This document shows, in pieces, positions 52,716 to 63,775 of a DNA stretch of 64,000 bases. The stretch is from Haliotis asinina (Eukaryota > Mollusca > Gastropoda > Lepetellida > Haliotidae). Made by a program: the position numbers and the translations under genes. The stretch lies in NCBI RefSeq assembly GCF_037392515.1, contig NC_090280.1:22573118-22637117 (forward strand), given 5' to 3'. Within the stretch, counting starts at the first letter, position 1, and each line of letters begins with the position of its first letter. The notes beneath the pieces are model-generated. The model ran no database searches. It was not told the DNA's origin and saw only the letters and a program-made list of their open reading frames with translations.

Positions 52716-52961
52716 CGAGTGAGTAGTTGGTTGCATGGCTGTTAACACTTAACAACATTCCATATATATGGCGACGATCTGTGAGTAAATAATCGAGTCT
52801 TGACCAGACAGTCCGGTGATCAGTATCATGAGCATACATACACGTATTTGGGATACGATGACATGTGTCAACCAAGTCAGAGAGCTACCCGATCCCGGTA
52901 GTCGTCTCGTACGACCAGCAATCGGTAATGAAGACCAATTCCCGCCCTGATCTTCACATGT
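52716..52961 (+). mobile_element. SINE, diverged (paralogue of 7784-8003)
   Basis: ATAATCGAGTCTTGACCAGACA, GTCAACCAAGTCAG and CCCGGTAGTCG landmarks. Confidence 0.68.
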
Positions 52962-53080
52962 ATACTGCCATCTTTAACTCCACAAAAGCACACGCATGAA
53001 CACGCATTTATATATGATTAATTACGTTTTAGTTTAGGCGCATTCATTTACTTATCTACCGTTCTGTTAACTCCACTCAC

Positions 53081-54003
53081 GTGCTACAACGAGGGCCTGT
53101 CTACATCCAGTAACTTCCTGTCCAATGCTTCTGTCAACGGGTGGGTGAGATCGACGTGATTACTTACATGCAATACTTTGACGAAATGAAGGCATAGTTT
53201 AGTTGTTCAAACTTCTTTAGATGGTTTCACAAGATATGACAAACAAGTATACATGAATGAGGTGAGCGGACTTCCAGCTCAACCCCAGGGCCTTTCCTGC
53301 GAGCGGCATAATCCTGCTCACTGTCGTCCCTACACAGACAGTCGGAACACCGGTCTCCACACTCACATCTCACTTCTCACGTACAGTATAGATGTGAGCA
53401 TGCATATATATATAGTTTTTAACAACAATAGACAGGCAAAAATTCAACAAAGGACAGATAGAGAAACAATAGCACTTCTTTCTACAGTTGATGCGATGAC
53501 AGACACAGCCAAGGGGGATGACCAATAAAGGCCATAAATGTCATATACAGTAATTAATGGAAGTGACAAAGAGGAACAAGGTAACTGACAAAACAATGTA
53601 CTCTGCGGTAGTGATAAAGATCAAGATTGTAGATCGAATAATAATAACTAAATATCATATAGCCTGGCCACATTGTTTTTGGTCTGTAGAAATATTTGGG
53701 CATGACTGTCCTGAAGTAGACACTATAACATTTCTTTGACAGTAGTAAGTACCAGCGTCCTGTACAGTGACATTGTAGATGGTAAACCTCAGCTGTCTGG
53801 AGTATCTGATCCTGGTCCTGTAGCCGATATGGCTGTTGCTGAGTCCCTCTAGTCGGTGTGAGCTAGGGATGACTACTAACAGTTTCTAAGATACCGAACC
53901 ATTCATAAACACGGAGTATACTGAGCTAACATTCTCCTGGTTCATGATCATGGTAACATCTTCACCAACACGTGTAACAGTGTATGGGTATCCAGTTGTC
54001 ATG
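53081..54003 (-). pseudogene. Gene 2 V-b Ig-like exon, broken
   Basis: The 3' end of a V exon (53081-53130, CAC/GTGAGT donor intact) is separated from the rest (about 53736-54003) by an anonymous insertion of about 600 bp. The larger piece also lacks about 22 nt around the segment encoding TGEDSPSQTG in sister copies. It cannot give a V domain. The signal-b exon just upstream remains intact. Confidence 0.75.
53131..53735. mobile_element. Anonymous insertion of about 0.6 kb in the V-b exon
   Basis: Interrupts the V exon of the preceding entry. No terminal repeats, tail or coding motif recognised; one 91-codon plus frame (53253-53528) has no features. It has no counterpart elsewhere in the window that I could see. 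Confidence 0.4.
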
Positions 54004-54114
54004 GAGGCAAGACCTGCACTCAAAACAAATATTACTCATGAAAACAAGGCTAACAGTTGACATGAATATTCAAACACATTATTTAAGCTCGCTCAATATA
54101 TTACAACTTGACAG

Positions 54115-54170
54115 ATACATACCACATATACAGGCACGCAAACGAAATGTAAACCAGAAATTAACGTGTC
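54115..54170 (-). pseudogene. Relict second signal-b exon
   Basis: TATATGTG/GTATGTATC end, no ATG. Same relic as at 8585 and 33590. Confidence 0.35.
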
Positions 54171-54276
54171 AAAATATCGAGTTTCTCTCAAAACTATTTT
54201 CTTAGACAAAACTGGTTACTTATAAAAAGTCATGTAAAGCTCATTTAATGGTTTTTTTCAGCTGACGGGTACATAC

Positions 54277-54319
54277 CGCACACAAGTAAGCCCCAAAACA
54301 GAATGTGAGTCACAAACAT
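54277..54319 (-). CDS. Gene 2 signal-b exon (43 nt), orphaned
   Basis: ATG at 54319 begins MFVTHILFWGLLVC, ends G/GTATGT. Since its V-b partner is broken, it could only contribute by skipping to V-a (phase 1 compatible). Confidence 0.55.
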
Positions 54320-54390
54320 GGCTACTAGCGTGGTAAATTCATACTGACACATCACGCACCTTCACAATTGTTTTCAAGAGATGAAATATT

Positions 54391-54413
54391 TAGTTTCACT
54401 GAATAATATTTCC
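54391..54413 (-). promoter_or_regulatory. Conserved box upstream of gene 2 signal-b
   Basis: GGAAATATT..GAAACTA type block, 72-94 bp before the ATG, with one substitution in the centre. Confidence 0.38.
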
Positions 54414-54559
54414 CTAGAAAAAATGGGTAACTTCCCGTTGCATTTAAACACATGCCTACGAGGTCTTAGCCTTTAATAATCAGCAACTGGTTCCTTACAT
54501 TCATATGGACAGACAAGTAACGTTGATGACAGACAAATCACAAACCTACCTTTGGTAGG

Positions 54560-54650
54560 TAATGTTGCAGTTATATCGCAGAGCTCTGTATATAATCGAG
54601 CCTGGACCAGAGAATCCAGTGATCAATAGCATGAGTCTCCCGATTCCGTT
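54560..54650 (+). mobile_element. SINE fragment (Haliotis-type family)
   Basis: ATAATCGAGCCTGGACCAGA and GATCAATAGCATGAG. Shares its insertion with 9030-9180 and 33925-34042. Confidence 0.6.
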
Positions 54651-56441
54651 AAGACATTAACTCGCAAGGTTCCCCCGAAGAAGGAAAGAGTTCACTGACT
54701 GTAATGCGAAATTAAAGGGATTCCACAGGAGGACAGACGGGGACTACAGAGGTCTAGAGGTCATACAATAAAAGTACAGTTTTAGTTGTTCTGTCGCCTT
54801 GATTCGGCGACCGGGTTATATATCCTTAGCCCAAATCTATTCAGTTTCTAAATAGCATGTAAACTGAATACACATGGAAACCTAATATCTAGTTTCGTAA
54901 AGGATGATTGAACTGTTTTCATTATGGTTTGCCGAAAGGGATACGCATTTTAAATGGGATAAGACTGAAGTGGGTGTTTTAAAAAGTGGTGGTATTCTCT
55001 CGGGTTGATATAATTGGTAGGAAATCTTTCGAGAGCATGCCATTGTATACGTATTTGGGTATTAATTGCTTCTAATATATCATTCGTGGAATAAGCATAT
55101 TATATGTGTTGTTGAAAACTGGAGAAACCTAACTGACCATGCTTCTCAATCTTAAACATGTCAAAGTTCACACTGGTAACGAGTATCCGTGTCTCTAAAG
55201 CTAATATGACCAAGGCGTTGTGCATTTTTCTGTATTGAATGTATATAACCCAGGGTCAAATCCCCTACCACATATGCCTTCGTGGAATACTTGCGACTGG
55301 CCATCGATGCTTCGTCCCAACTATATGACATAATCTCAATTTCACAACAAAACAACGTCATCGTAAGTTGGGGTTTTTTTTGTCTGTAAACGCGACTATC
55401 TGTGATAGCTAGAATAGAATAGAATATGGATTACAGTCACAAGTCAGGGAGTCTAGTAAATTCAGTCAAGTATATAACCTTACTTTCTTCTAGTCCGAGA
55501 AGTCTTTACTATTGCTATTCTATGTTAACTGTAATCTAATGGGCATCTCTTTACTGTTTGTTTCAGGTTGATGTGCAACGGTTCAGTCTTTATCTTATGG
55601 TTCATATATTCTGCAGTAATGTTAAAATTGATTATATAAGACTGTAAACACTGCGTTGTTTTGTGAAAATGTAGACTGTGTGAATGTCCACAGTGGTGAC
55701 GTGTAGAGTATTATTTGAACAATTATCCTGACCATTCTAGTATCTGTAACAAATCTACGTGTAATGTTTAGGTCCTTTAATCGCTGATTGCTTTGTGAAC
55801 ATGTTGTAATAATTAACTGTAAACATTTCTGTTAAAGCCTAACCAACACACCGTCTCTTCAATGACCTCACTGTTAACGTCAAAATGGTGGCCAGATCTT
55901 GACTCATCTGTCAAGGACATATAATCGGTTGGAAAATTCCTTTTTACATCTCACAACAGAATCATAAGATGGACTATTTCCAGATTTCATTTCCTCTTAA
56001 TTCTGTCGGGAAGTGCAACCATTGAATTGCAAAAAGTTGATGCATGACTCAGTCTTCTGGAAACATGGGGTTACTGAAATACCAGAAGAATGAATAAAGT
56101 GAAGCAGATAGTTTCTGGTCCATTAACTAGGTAAGGATTACTCATATTGCCACATCAGTTTCAACATAATTTACAATAAATTCATGGCGATAATTAGAAC
56201 ATTCTTATTTCCCTTTACTAATATGTTGTGTATGGGTTGGTATGGTCAGACCTCTTACCAAGCGGACTGATTCCCTCTCTCGGACTGTACTATGACAAAT
56301 ATTACATAGATTTATACCAATTCCGTTTGAATTATTCTTCATGATATTTGACACTAAAATTATTCCTATTTTACTGAATGAGTCTGAGGTTTGCTGAGTT
56401 AGAGAGCGTAACAAATATACAAACCATTTGAAAACTGTCTC

Positions 56442-56642
56442 GTGCCTTTGTCCGATCTGAAACCACGTACAGTTAAAATCGTTTTCTGTGCCACAGTACA
56501 GAAATACACGGCTGTATCGTTTTCGAAGGGTGTTATTTCACATTCCATCTGTAACTTCAGCATTTATCATCCAAAACTGTGTTCCACGGGAGATATCGCT
56601 TGTGTGAGATCAGACGACATCTCTGAGGAGATATCATTTTGA
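56442..56642 (-). pseudogene. Decayed V-like Ig exon relic (second copy)
   Basis: Same CEITPFENDTAVYFCTVAQK reading on the minus strand, with upstream stops. Paralogue of 38104-38289. Confidence 0.4.
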
Positions 56643-57289
56643 TGGTAGATTTTCCACAAAGTCCTGACAATGCTATGACGTCATGAACTCGATAACGTCA
56701 CAATGTTATGACATCGATGCACCGGAAGTCTGATGGCAGTGCTGTCGTCAGACATGTACAGTTTTCACTGAAAACTAATCAAGAATGATTTTGGATGATA
56801 AACAGAATCTCACTCTCGTGTTTTCTGATATCAGTTATATCAATACCCGTTGGTAAAGGTGAGAATATCCTTGCCAAGCCTCGGATATTTGTTACTTTAC
56901 CAACTTGTGTTGATATATTTGATATCAGTAGACATTTCGATGAGATTCTCTATTTTTTTACACGAGTGGTTGACTGATATCTGAATGAAACGGGTTGTTA
57001 ACAGTTGTTCAAATGTCAGCTGGTGTTAAGCTACAGATCACGATACGTCAGTCCTAAGACAAATACTTCCTGAGGAATACATTCTAGGCCGAGTGATACC
57101 AATACAGAAGTAGGATAGCAGTAATGTGAATTCCTGTATAATGTGGGACATCTGTTTGAAGTAATCTGTTTGGTCAAATTTGCAGCATTTAAAACTAAAG
57201 TAAAACTTTTAAAGCATTTATAGAAGACATAAAAACAACGATTTAACGATTTTTAACGATTCTTATTGAATCGTGTGTGAGAGTGTTAG

Positions 57290-57330
57290 TCCGTGCGTGC
57301 GTGCGTGTGTGTCCACGCGCGCGTGTGCAT
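57290..57330. repeat. Short (GTGC)n tract
   Basis: Shorter paralogue of 38930-39020. Confidence 0.8.
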
Positions 57331-58087
57331 ATATGTTGAAAATGGGTATTATATTTATGTAGAGTTTTACTTGAGGTGCTGACAATCAAAAGATCACAAT
57401 CGGAAACCGATCTGTTACTGATGACTTATGGAATTAAGAAATTGTGGAGCCTTAGCCGACAAGCCCATCCATTTAGCTCATGTGCAAATTACCATGTGCA
57501 ATCCTATTATGTGTGTAGTGTTTGACATACAGAGAAAACTAAACTATGTCCCATGTAATACCTTATTTATCAAACGAGTGAATGGTTTGGTATCTAAATC
57601 GCTTTCGCTCGTTAGATACCGATACAATTCACTAGCTTCATAAACATTGTGTTACAAGGGACACAGTTTCGTATTTTATTTATTACTCACCCAGCATTAG
57701 TAAAATAATATCGAGCAAAGTACTTCTTTACTAGCAATTCAACGAGCATGATGACACTAAGCTTTCCGAGAGTCAAGCAAGGTCTAATGCTATTGTGACC
57801 GAGGTATTAGCATTTTGACGTCATAACAATAGAACACTTTGACGTCATACGTACGCCATCACGTGATGTTATTACACAATGTGTAATAACTTTCTAAAAT
57901 TATCTAACAGTGATATCTACAACGGATGAGTAATAAAGTATTGATCGGCGTGGTGAGAAAGCATATGAGTTAAATCTTTCTGATAAAACAGGTTAAGGCT
58001 ATATTGATTGAAAAATTGTGTTTTCACATTATCGCTGTTGATGAAATATAACATAAGTTTCATGAAACGAAAATAAAAGGTTACAGC

Positions 58088-58093
58088 TTTATT
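58088..58093 (-). promoter_or_regulatory. Candidate polyadenylation signal of gene 3
   Basis: AATAAA on the minus strand, conserved block as for genes 1 and 2, about 830 bp after the stop because of the expanded minisatellite. Confidence 0.4.
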
Positions 58094-58309
58094 AATTGAA
58101 TAAAGAATGTTTATGCTAAATCAGTGTTGTTCATATACTTTGATATACATCAGTTAAGCTCAAAGATCGATACCAGTACAATCCTCTGTTAAAAATGGCA
58201 TCGTGGAAAACATTTCCTGTTGTTGGGTGATTAGTAAATGAAGTACTCTTGTTTTGGCAGCTGAAACGTTAGCTTGTTGAGATGTTAAACTGTATAGGCT
58301 GTGTTGAAA

Positions 58310-58995
58310 AGTGGAGACACGTGCAGATGTGGAACTGTACCTTCAGTTTGGGTTTCACCTGGTACTGTGGTCCTCTGTTGAGGAAGATGAAGGATGGAAA
58401 GACGTGCAGATGTGGAACTGTACCGTCAGTTTAGGTTTCACCTGGTACTGTGGTCCTCTGTTGAGGAAGATGAAGGATGGAAAGACGTGTAGATGTGGAA
58501 CTGTACCGTCAGTTTAGGTTTCACCTGGTACTGTGGTCCTCTGTTGAGGAAGATGAAGGATGGAAAGACGGGTAGATGTGGAACTGTACCGTCAGTTTAG
58601 GTTTCACCTGGTACTGTGGTCCTCTGTTGAGGAAGATGAAGGATGGAAAGACGGGTAGATGTGGAACTGTACCGTCAGTTTAGGTTTCACCTGGTACCGA
58701 GGTCCTCTGTTGAGGAAGATGAAGGATGGAAAGACGGGTAGATGTGGAACTGTACCGTCAGTTTTGTTTTCACCTGGTACTGTGGTCCTCTGTTGAGGAA
58801 GATGAAGGATGGAAAGACGGGTAGATGTGGAACTGTACCGTCAGTTTAGGTTTCACCTGGTACCGAGGTCCTCTGTTGAGGAAGATGAAGGATGGAAAGA
58901 CGTGTAGATGTGGAACTGTACCGTCAGTTTAGGTTTCTCCTGGTACCGAGGTCATTTGTTGAGGAAGATGAAGGATGGAGAGACGTGTAGGTGTG
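58310..58995 (-). repeat. 83-bp minisatellite at gene 3 3' end, about 8 copies
   Basis: Tandem units of 83 bp with very few differences between neighbours. The right-most unit encodes the receptor C terminus; the others form the 3' UTR. Genes 1 and 2 have about 2.5 and 3 copies. Confidence 0.93.
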
Positions 58996-59119
58996 GAACT
59001 GATCCCGCAGGAGTCGTTCGTAATCGTATAGGGGTAACACAGCGTTGTTGGAAGCACGAGGTACATCACTGAAGTCACGGGATAATCTCTCTGCCATCAC
59101 AGTGAGATATTCACCAAAT
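58924..59119 (-). CDS. Gene 3 terminal exon with YLTV and YERL motifs
   Basis: FGEYLTVMAERLSRDFSDVP, LYDYERLLRDQ, YTSLHPSSSS, ending RRNLN-stop. A single base change in the minisatellite unit removed the ancestral TGA, so the reading runs further into the repeat. Confidence 0.73.
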
Positions 59120-60529
59120 CTGTAATCACAACATTACACTTATGTTACACTTGCCCACTTCAACTATGGTCATAGATTTCCAACACTTTTTTAGCAAATT
59201 GTGCATCAGTTACATAGATACATTTGCTACTTTCTCTGTCATTTCCACAGGTAATCGATGCCGGCGTTTATCTAAGATTTCTAAAGGTACGTTGACTAAA
59301 TGGTCTTTGACACAGAAGACAGCAACCGTTCATATGAAGATTTGTTCACTAGTTATTACGATGACTGACTCCAGCACTTAAGATAAAAACATGAAAACGT
59401 GTACCTGTTGTCCTGGTTCTCTGCAAGTAAAACAAAAGACTTGTACATTTCTAAACGGATCGATTCATCCAACACTGAGTAACAGTAAAGAATTAGTCGC
59501 TCTCAGACTAGTCCATCAACATGACCAAAACCAGAACACTATAAATATGGCTATACTCATATGGGGAATCGAACCTGCGTCTGTGGCGTGAACACCTTTT
59601 CCACTGGCCTACCAACCACTCCATTACTGAATAAAAGAATCAAAACAACTTCACAAACTAAAATGAGAACAAAATATTGCAGCACGTCAAGGTAAACCAC
59701 GGATATGCCCGTATACTGTTCGACGCTGCATTCAACAATATCCCAGCTAGACTACGCTTGTCTGATACATGCCAGACTTGCCGAGAACACCCAGTGGTTG
59801 ATATAAAGAGCGTCGATATACGCAACTGGGATACGTCGGAAAAACATGCATAATCAACCAGTGTTTCTCACATGTTGCAACATTGGTTGCTAAAGACAAG
59901 TTCTGACCAGGCCCTCACGTTGGGGTAATTTTTTGTTGGTTGTGGTGTGTTGGGGATTGGAGGGGTGGGGGTTGAAAGTTACATTGCATGCAAAAATATT
60001 CGTGCATTCGTTGTACCTTTCGCGTTCTTGCAGACAAGAACAGTGACTGCTGCCACCACAACTGCCACAACAGTCAGCATAATGGAGTAGATAGCTACGA
60101 TGGGGACGATGTCGTCCACGTTTGCATCACCTTCTGATACAAGACAAAGATGACACATATCTGTATAAAGTATGATAATTCATGTGACAATATAGCGACG
60201 TATTTCACCAAGGTGTATTTTCTAGTTCCTGTTAAAGCACTGATTAACTTTATGACATAAATAATGTCAACTGACCAAATAGTATTTTGCTCTACAAGAA
60301 CTATGACACAATAAAGTAAACAAGCGATGAGTAAGGAAGAATCATTCACCGGGATGACCATAACAGTTCTCCAGACTAGTGGATCCTTTTCCACAATACG
60401 ACCCATCACCAATATCTGGTAGTGCTTTCTGAACATTGAGAAATGTCATAACTATTCGGACATCTAGAATATCCGACTCTATTTACAATATTATAGCTAT
60501 TCTATTATGGCTATTTCAGACTAAATAAT

Positions 60530-60564
<35 letters not shown>

Positions 60565-63500
60565 CGGTCTCTTTGGTTGGTTTGAGACACGACAACTGTT
60601 CCAGGCTTCAGACACTAGACAGTTCGAGCTATATTTCATCATAAAATGCACGGCGCGGCAGTTCGAGTTTCACAGCCGTTCCACTGTCTGTAATCGAGTA
60701 TGGATGAGACAATCCAAATACCAACAGCATGACCATCGATCTGCGCAAATGGGAACAAATGATATGTGTCAAACATGTCAGCGAGAACGACGTGCCGATC
60801 TTTTTAGTTGCCTCTTACGACAAGCATAGTCGACGTTTATGGCAAGCATGGGTTGCTGAAGACTATCTACCATGGACGTGTAAGAGTCCTTCAGACAGGA
60901 GATAATTCGAGCTACGTTTACTCGACATATCAGTACCCTATACGGCAGTTCGAGTTTCACAGTCGTTACACATCATGCTAGTTGTTAACCTTCAGACACC
61001 AACCTTCTATTTCCTGGTAGCTCCCATCGTTTTCGTCTTCCCTGTGATACGACACCAGACTGATAAAAGAGAACATTGAACGTGAGCATAATGAGAGGAA
61101 ATTATTAACCTGTGACACACTCTCAGTTCATATCGCGCTCCAAGTCGTGTACAGTTTTGCCTGGTTGTTTTGTTGTTTCACGCCGCACTCAGCAATATCA
61201 CAGGTATATGTCGACGGTCTGTAAATAAATGGTTCTGGACCAGATAATCCAGTGTTCAACAGCATAAGCGTCGATCCCGTTCATCAGCTTTTACGACAAG
61301 CATGGGTTGATGAAAACCAATTCTAGCCTGGATCTTCACGGGTAATTACACCAATGTGGTGATGAAATATTTATTCACTTTACATGAAGATTAATGAACA
61401 TACTCACCGATGACGAGCACATCCTCTATCTGTAAGTTTAAAGTGTGTGGGAACAATTATACATAAAAACTTAAAGTATATATTTATTTCTTACACACTG
61501 ATATTACCATTTTTTCTCCATTTAGAAGTTTAAGAGTTTAAGAGATACTTTACCTCATACGGTACGAGTTTCAGGAAAAGGTCAATCAGTGCTAATAGTT
61601 GTCAGAATTTTAAAATGTTGATATACCTTTAGTTTTGGATGTTGACAGCTTACCAAAAGTCCAAGACTGCTTTTCAGACATTCTACATAACACTACCCTT
61701 TTAAAAATTCGTATGACCTGTTTAATGTCATCTGAATCAACTGACATGGCGTACTAGAATGACGTCCAGCACCAACCTGCTATCTCCTCGTAGCCTCCGT
61801 CTGTGTCTGCGTCACGGGTGTATGTGACACCGCTGGGGGAAGGAAATGTAGAAAGTGGTCGGAATCAAGGATATTTAGAAAAACAATCCGCTTTCCTCAG
61901 ACACAGAATCTTGCAAAGGACAAAATAGCTGTTACAGTTATATGCATGAATGTGTTCACAAAAAGGATAAGCACGTTCTGCCTTATCGGTAGTTCACGCT
62001 CTTCTAACATTTGCCTGAAAGAACGAAATCTTTGTGACAAGAACAGCTCATTAACGATGTGCCATTAATTCTGCTTGGGCTTATGCTCCACATATACTGC
62101 TACTGATAAGTGAAATATCGCTAATCAAATCACTGTATTTGTGATTAAGTGTTTCCACAATACCCTTGAAAAATAGCAGCTACTGCAAAATTTTAAGTCA
62201 GCTGTTGACACATTTTGCCATACTCACCGATTATATGTGCATCCTCTTCCTAAAACAAATAATTTTGTGTAAATAATGACATATGCACAATGTTAGATGA
62301 AAAATATAAGATAAACGATCCACCATTTGCTGGAAAACACCTTTTCACCTTCAAATCGCGTAAAAATGCATAAAACGTGGCGTTTTCACAACACATTGTC
62401 AGATCAGTCAACTGTGTACCAAAATCACACCGAAAGTTTGAACTGCACCAAATTGTTGACTTGGGCACAACACGTGATCGAGCACATCTTTGACAACCAT
62501 GTGTCCCGCCCGAGATCGCCACATCGTCTTCACTCATTTAAGGAACAGGTTCTCACTCATTTAAGGAACAGGTTCAAGTCAGTCTCCAGAAGAGACATTA
62601 CCATTCATGGAAGAAGAGAAATCGTCCTCCCACAGACGGTACGACAGTGATTACGTCAGCTGGGACTGCGTGCGCATAGGTATCCTATTTACTTGACGAG
62701 TCCTGATTTCATCTCAGTCATGCGTATACAAGGATCAGAGTGACGTGGACAACGTAACGCTGATTGTTGAGTTCAGCAGGGTTCGTGGAAGCGTAATGAT
62801 TTGTAGCGAGATTGGTAGTGATGGCAGGACACATGTGCACGTCTGTCATGGTCGAGTTACAGCTCAAACGAATACGTACTGAGAACAGCAGTTGTTCCTG
62901 TTCCCAACATGGCGGCGGATCAACGCCTTCACATTTTGCAGCAGGATTATGCAAGTGACGGCCATACCCGTTACTGACATTGACTGTGAAACTTTTGAGG
63001 GCGTTTGGAAATGAGTTTGACCCCCTTCAACGTTATCGTTAATTCACGTTTGCACTAAAGTGAGAATGACTACTTTTGATTTTACGTGTGTTTCAATCTT
63101 GTTTGACGACTTCGGTTTCAACTGGGACAAGTTCTTTTCTTCGTTTATCACGGATATTCAACGTTTTATCCCAGTGATGCGTTTCTAAAGTAGTTCAGTA
63201 TACTTTCACCGCCTTCTCTTACAATCTGTCCTCCCTCTCAAACCCTTCCTTAAAGCCGGTCTCAGATTCCATCTCTCCACGAGAGACTTGGTCTTCTTCC
63301 TTGATGAATAGTCACCATCAAGGACACTTTTACATTTAATCAAGATACACCACAGACACGTTACAAATCACACCTAGAGAGAATCAATAATATAAGTAGG
63401 ACAAAATCATCATTTCCTTGAAAATGTATCACATGTCAGTAGGAAGTGAAATAATTACCAGCTAGCTTTCTACTGAGTATGGGTGGAAATAGACATCAGA

Positions 63501-63744
63501 CGCTACATACCAAAGTATTGTAATATGTTTTGCAGACAAAGAAGAGGCATCAAATCAATACTTATTAGTATTGTTTAACATTTCTGTAGGTGTATATATG
63601 TATGTGAGTTGTGGGGTAAAACTGTTTAAAGTACTCTGGTAACTATCTGACGTTCCCTACCCTCTCCCCCACTCTAGTGACGATGCACTCAACACACACA
63701 CACACGGACATACACACGGACACACACACGGACACACACACGCA

Positions 63745-63775
<31 letters not shown>

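Larger units (their letters stand above)
54651..58300. repeat. Duplicated flank between genes 2 and 3
   Basis: No intact gene. 56.4-58.2 kb is highly similar to 38.1-39.9 kb; the left part matches 9.6-9.9 plus 12.2-12.6 kb and 34.8-35.7 kb. Confidence 0.5.

Noticed and set aside
58310-58995. CRISPR-like regular repeat
   Set aside because: Contiguous 83-bp minisatellite without spacers, in a eukaryotic gene end.
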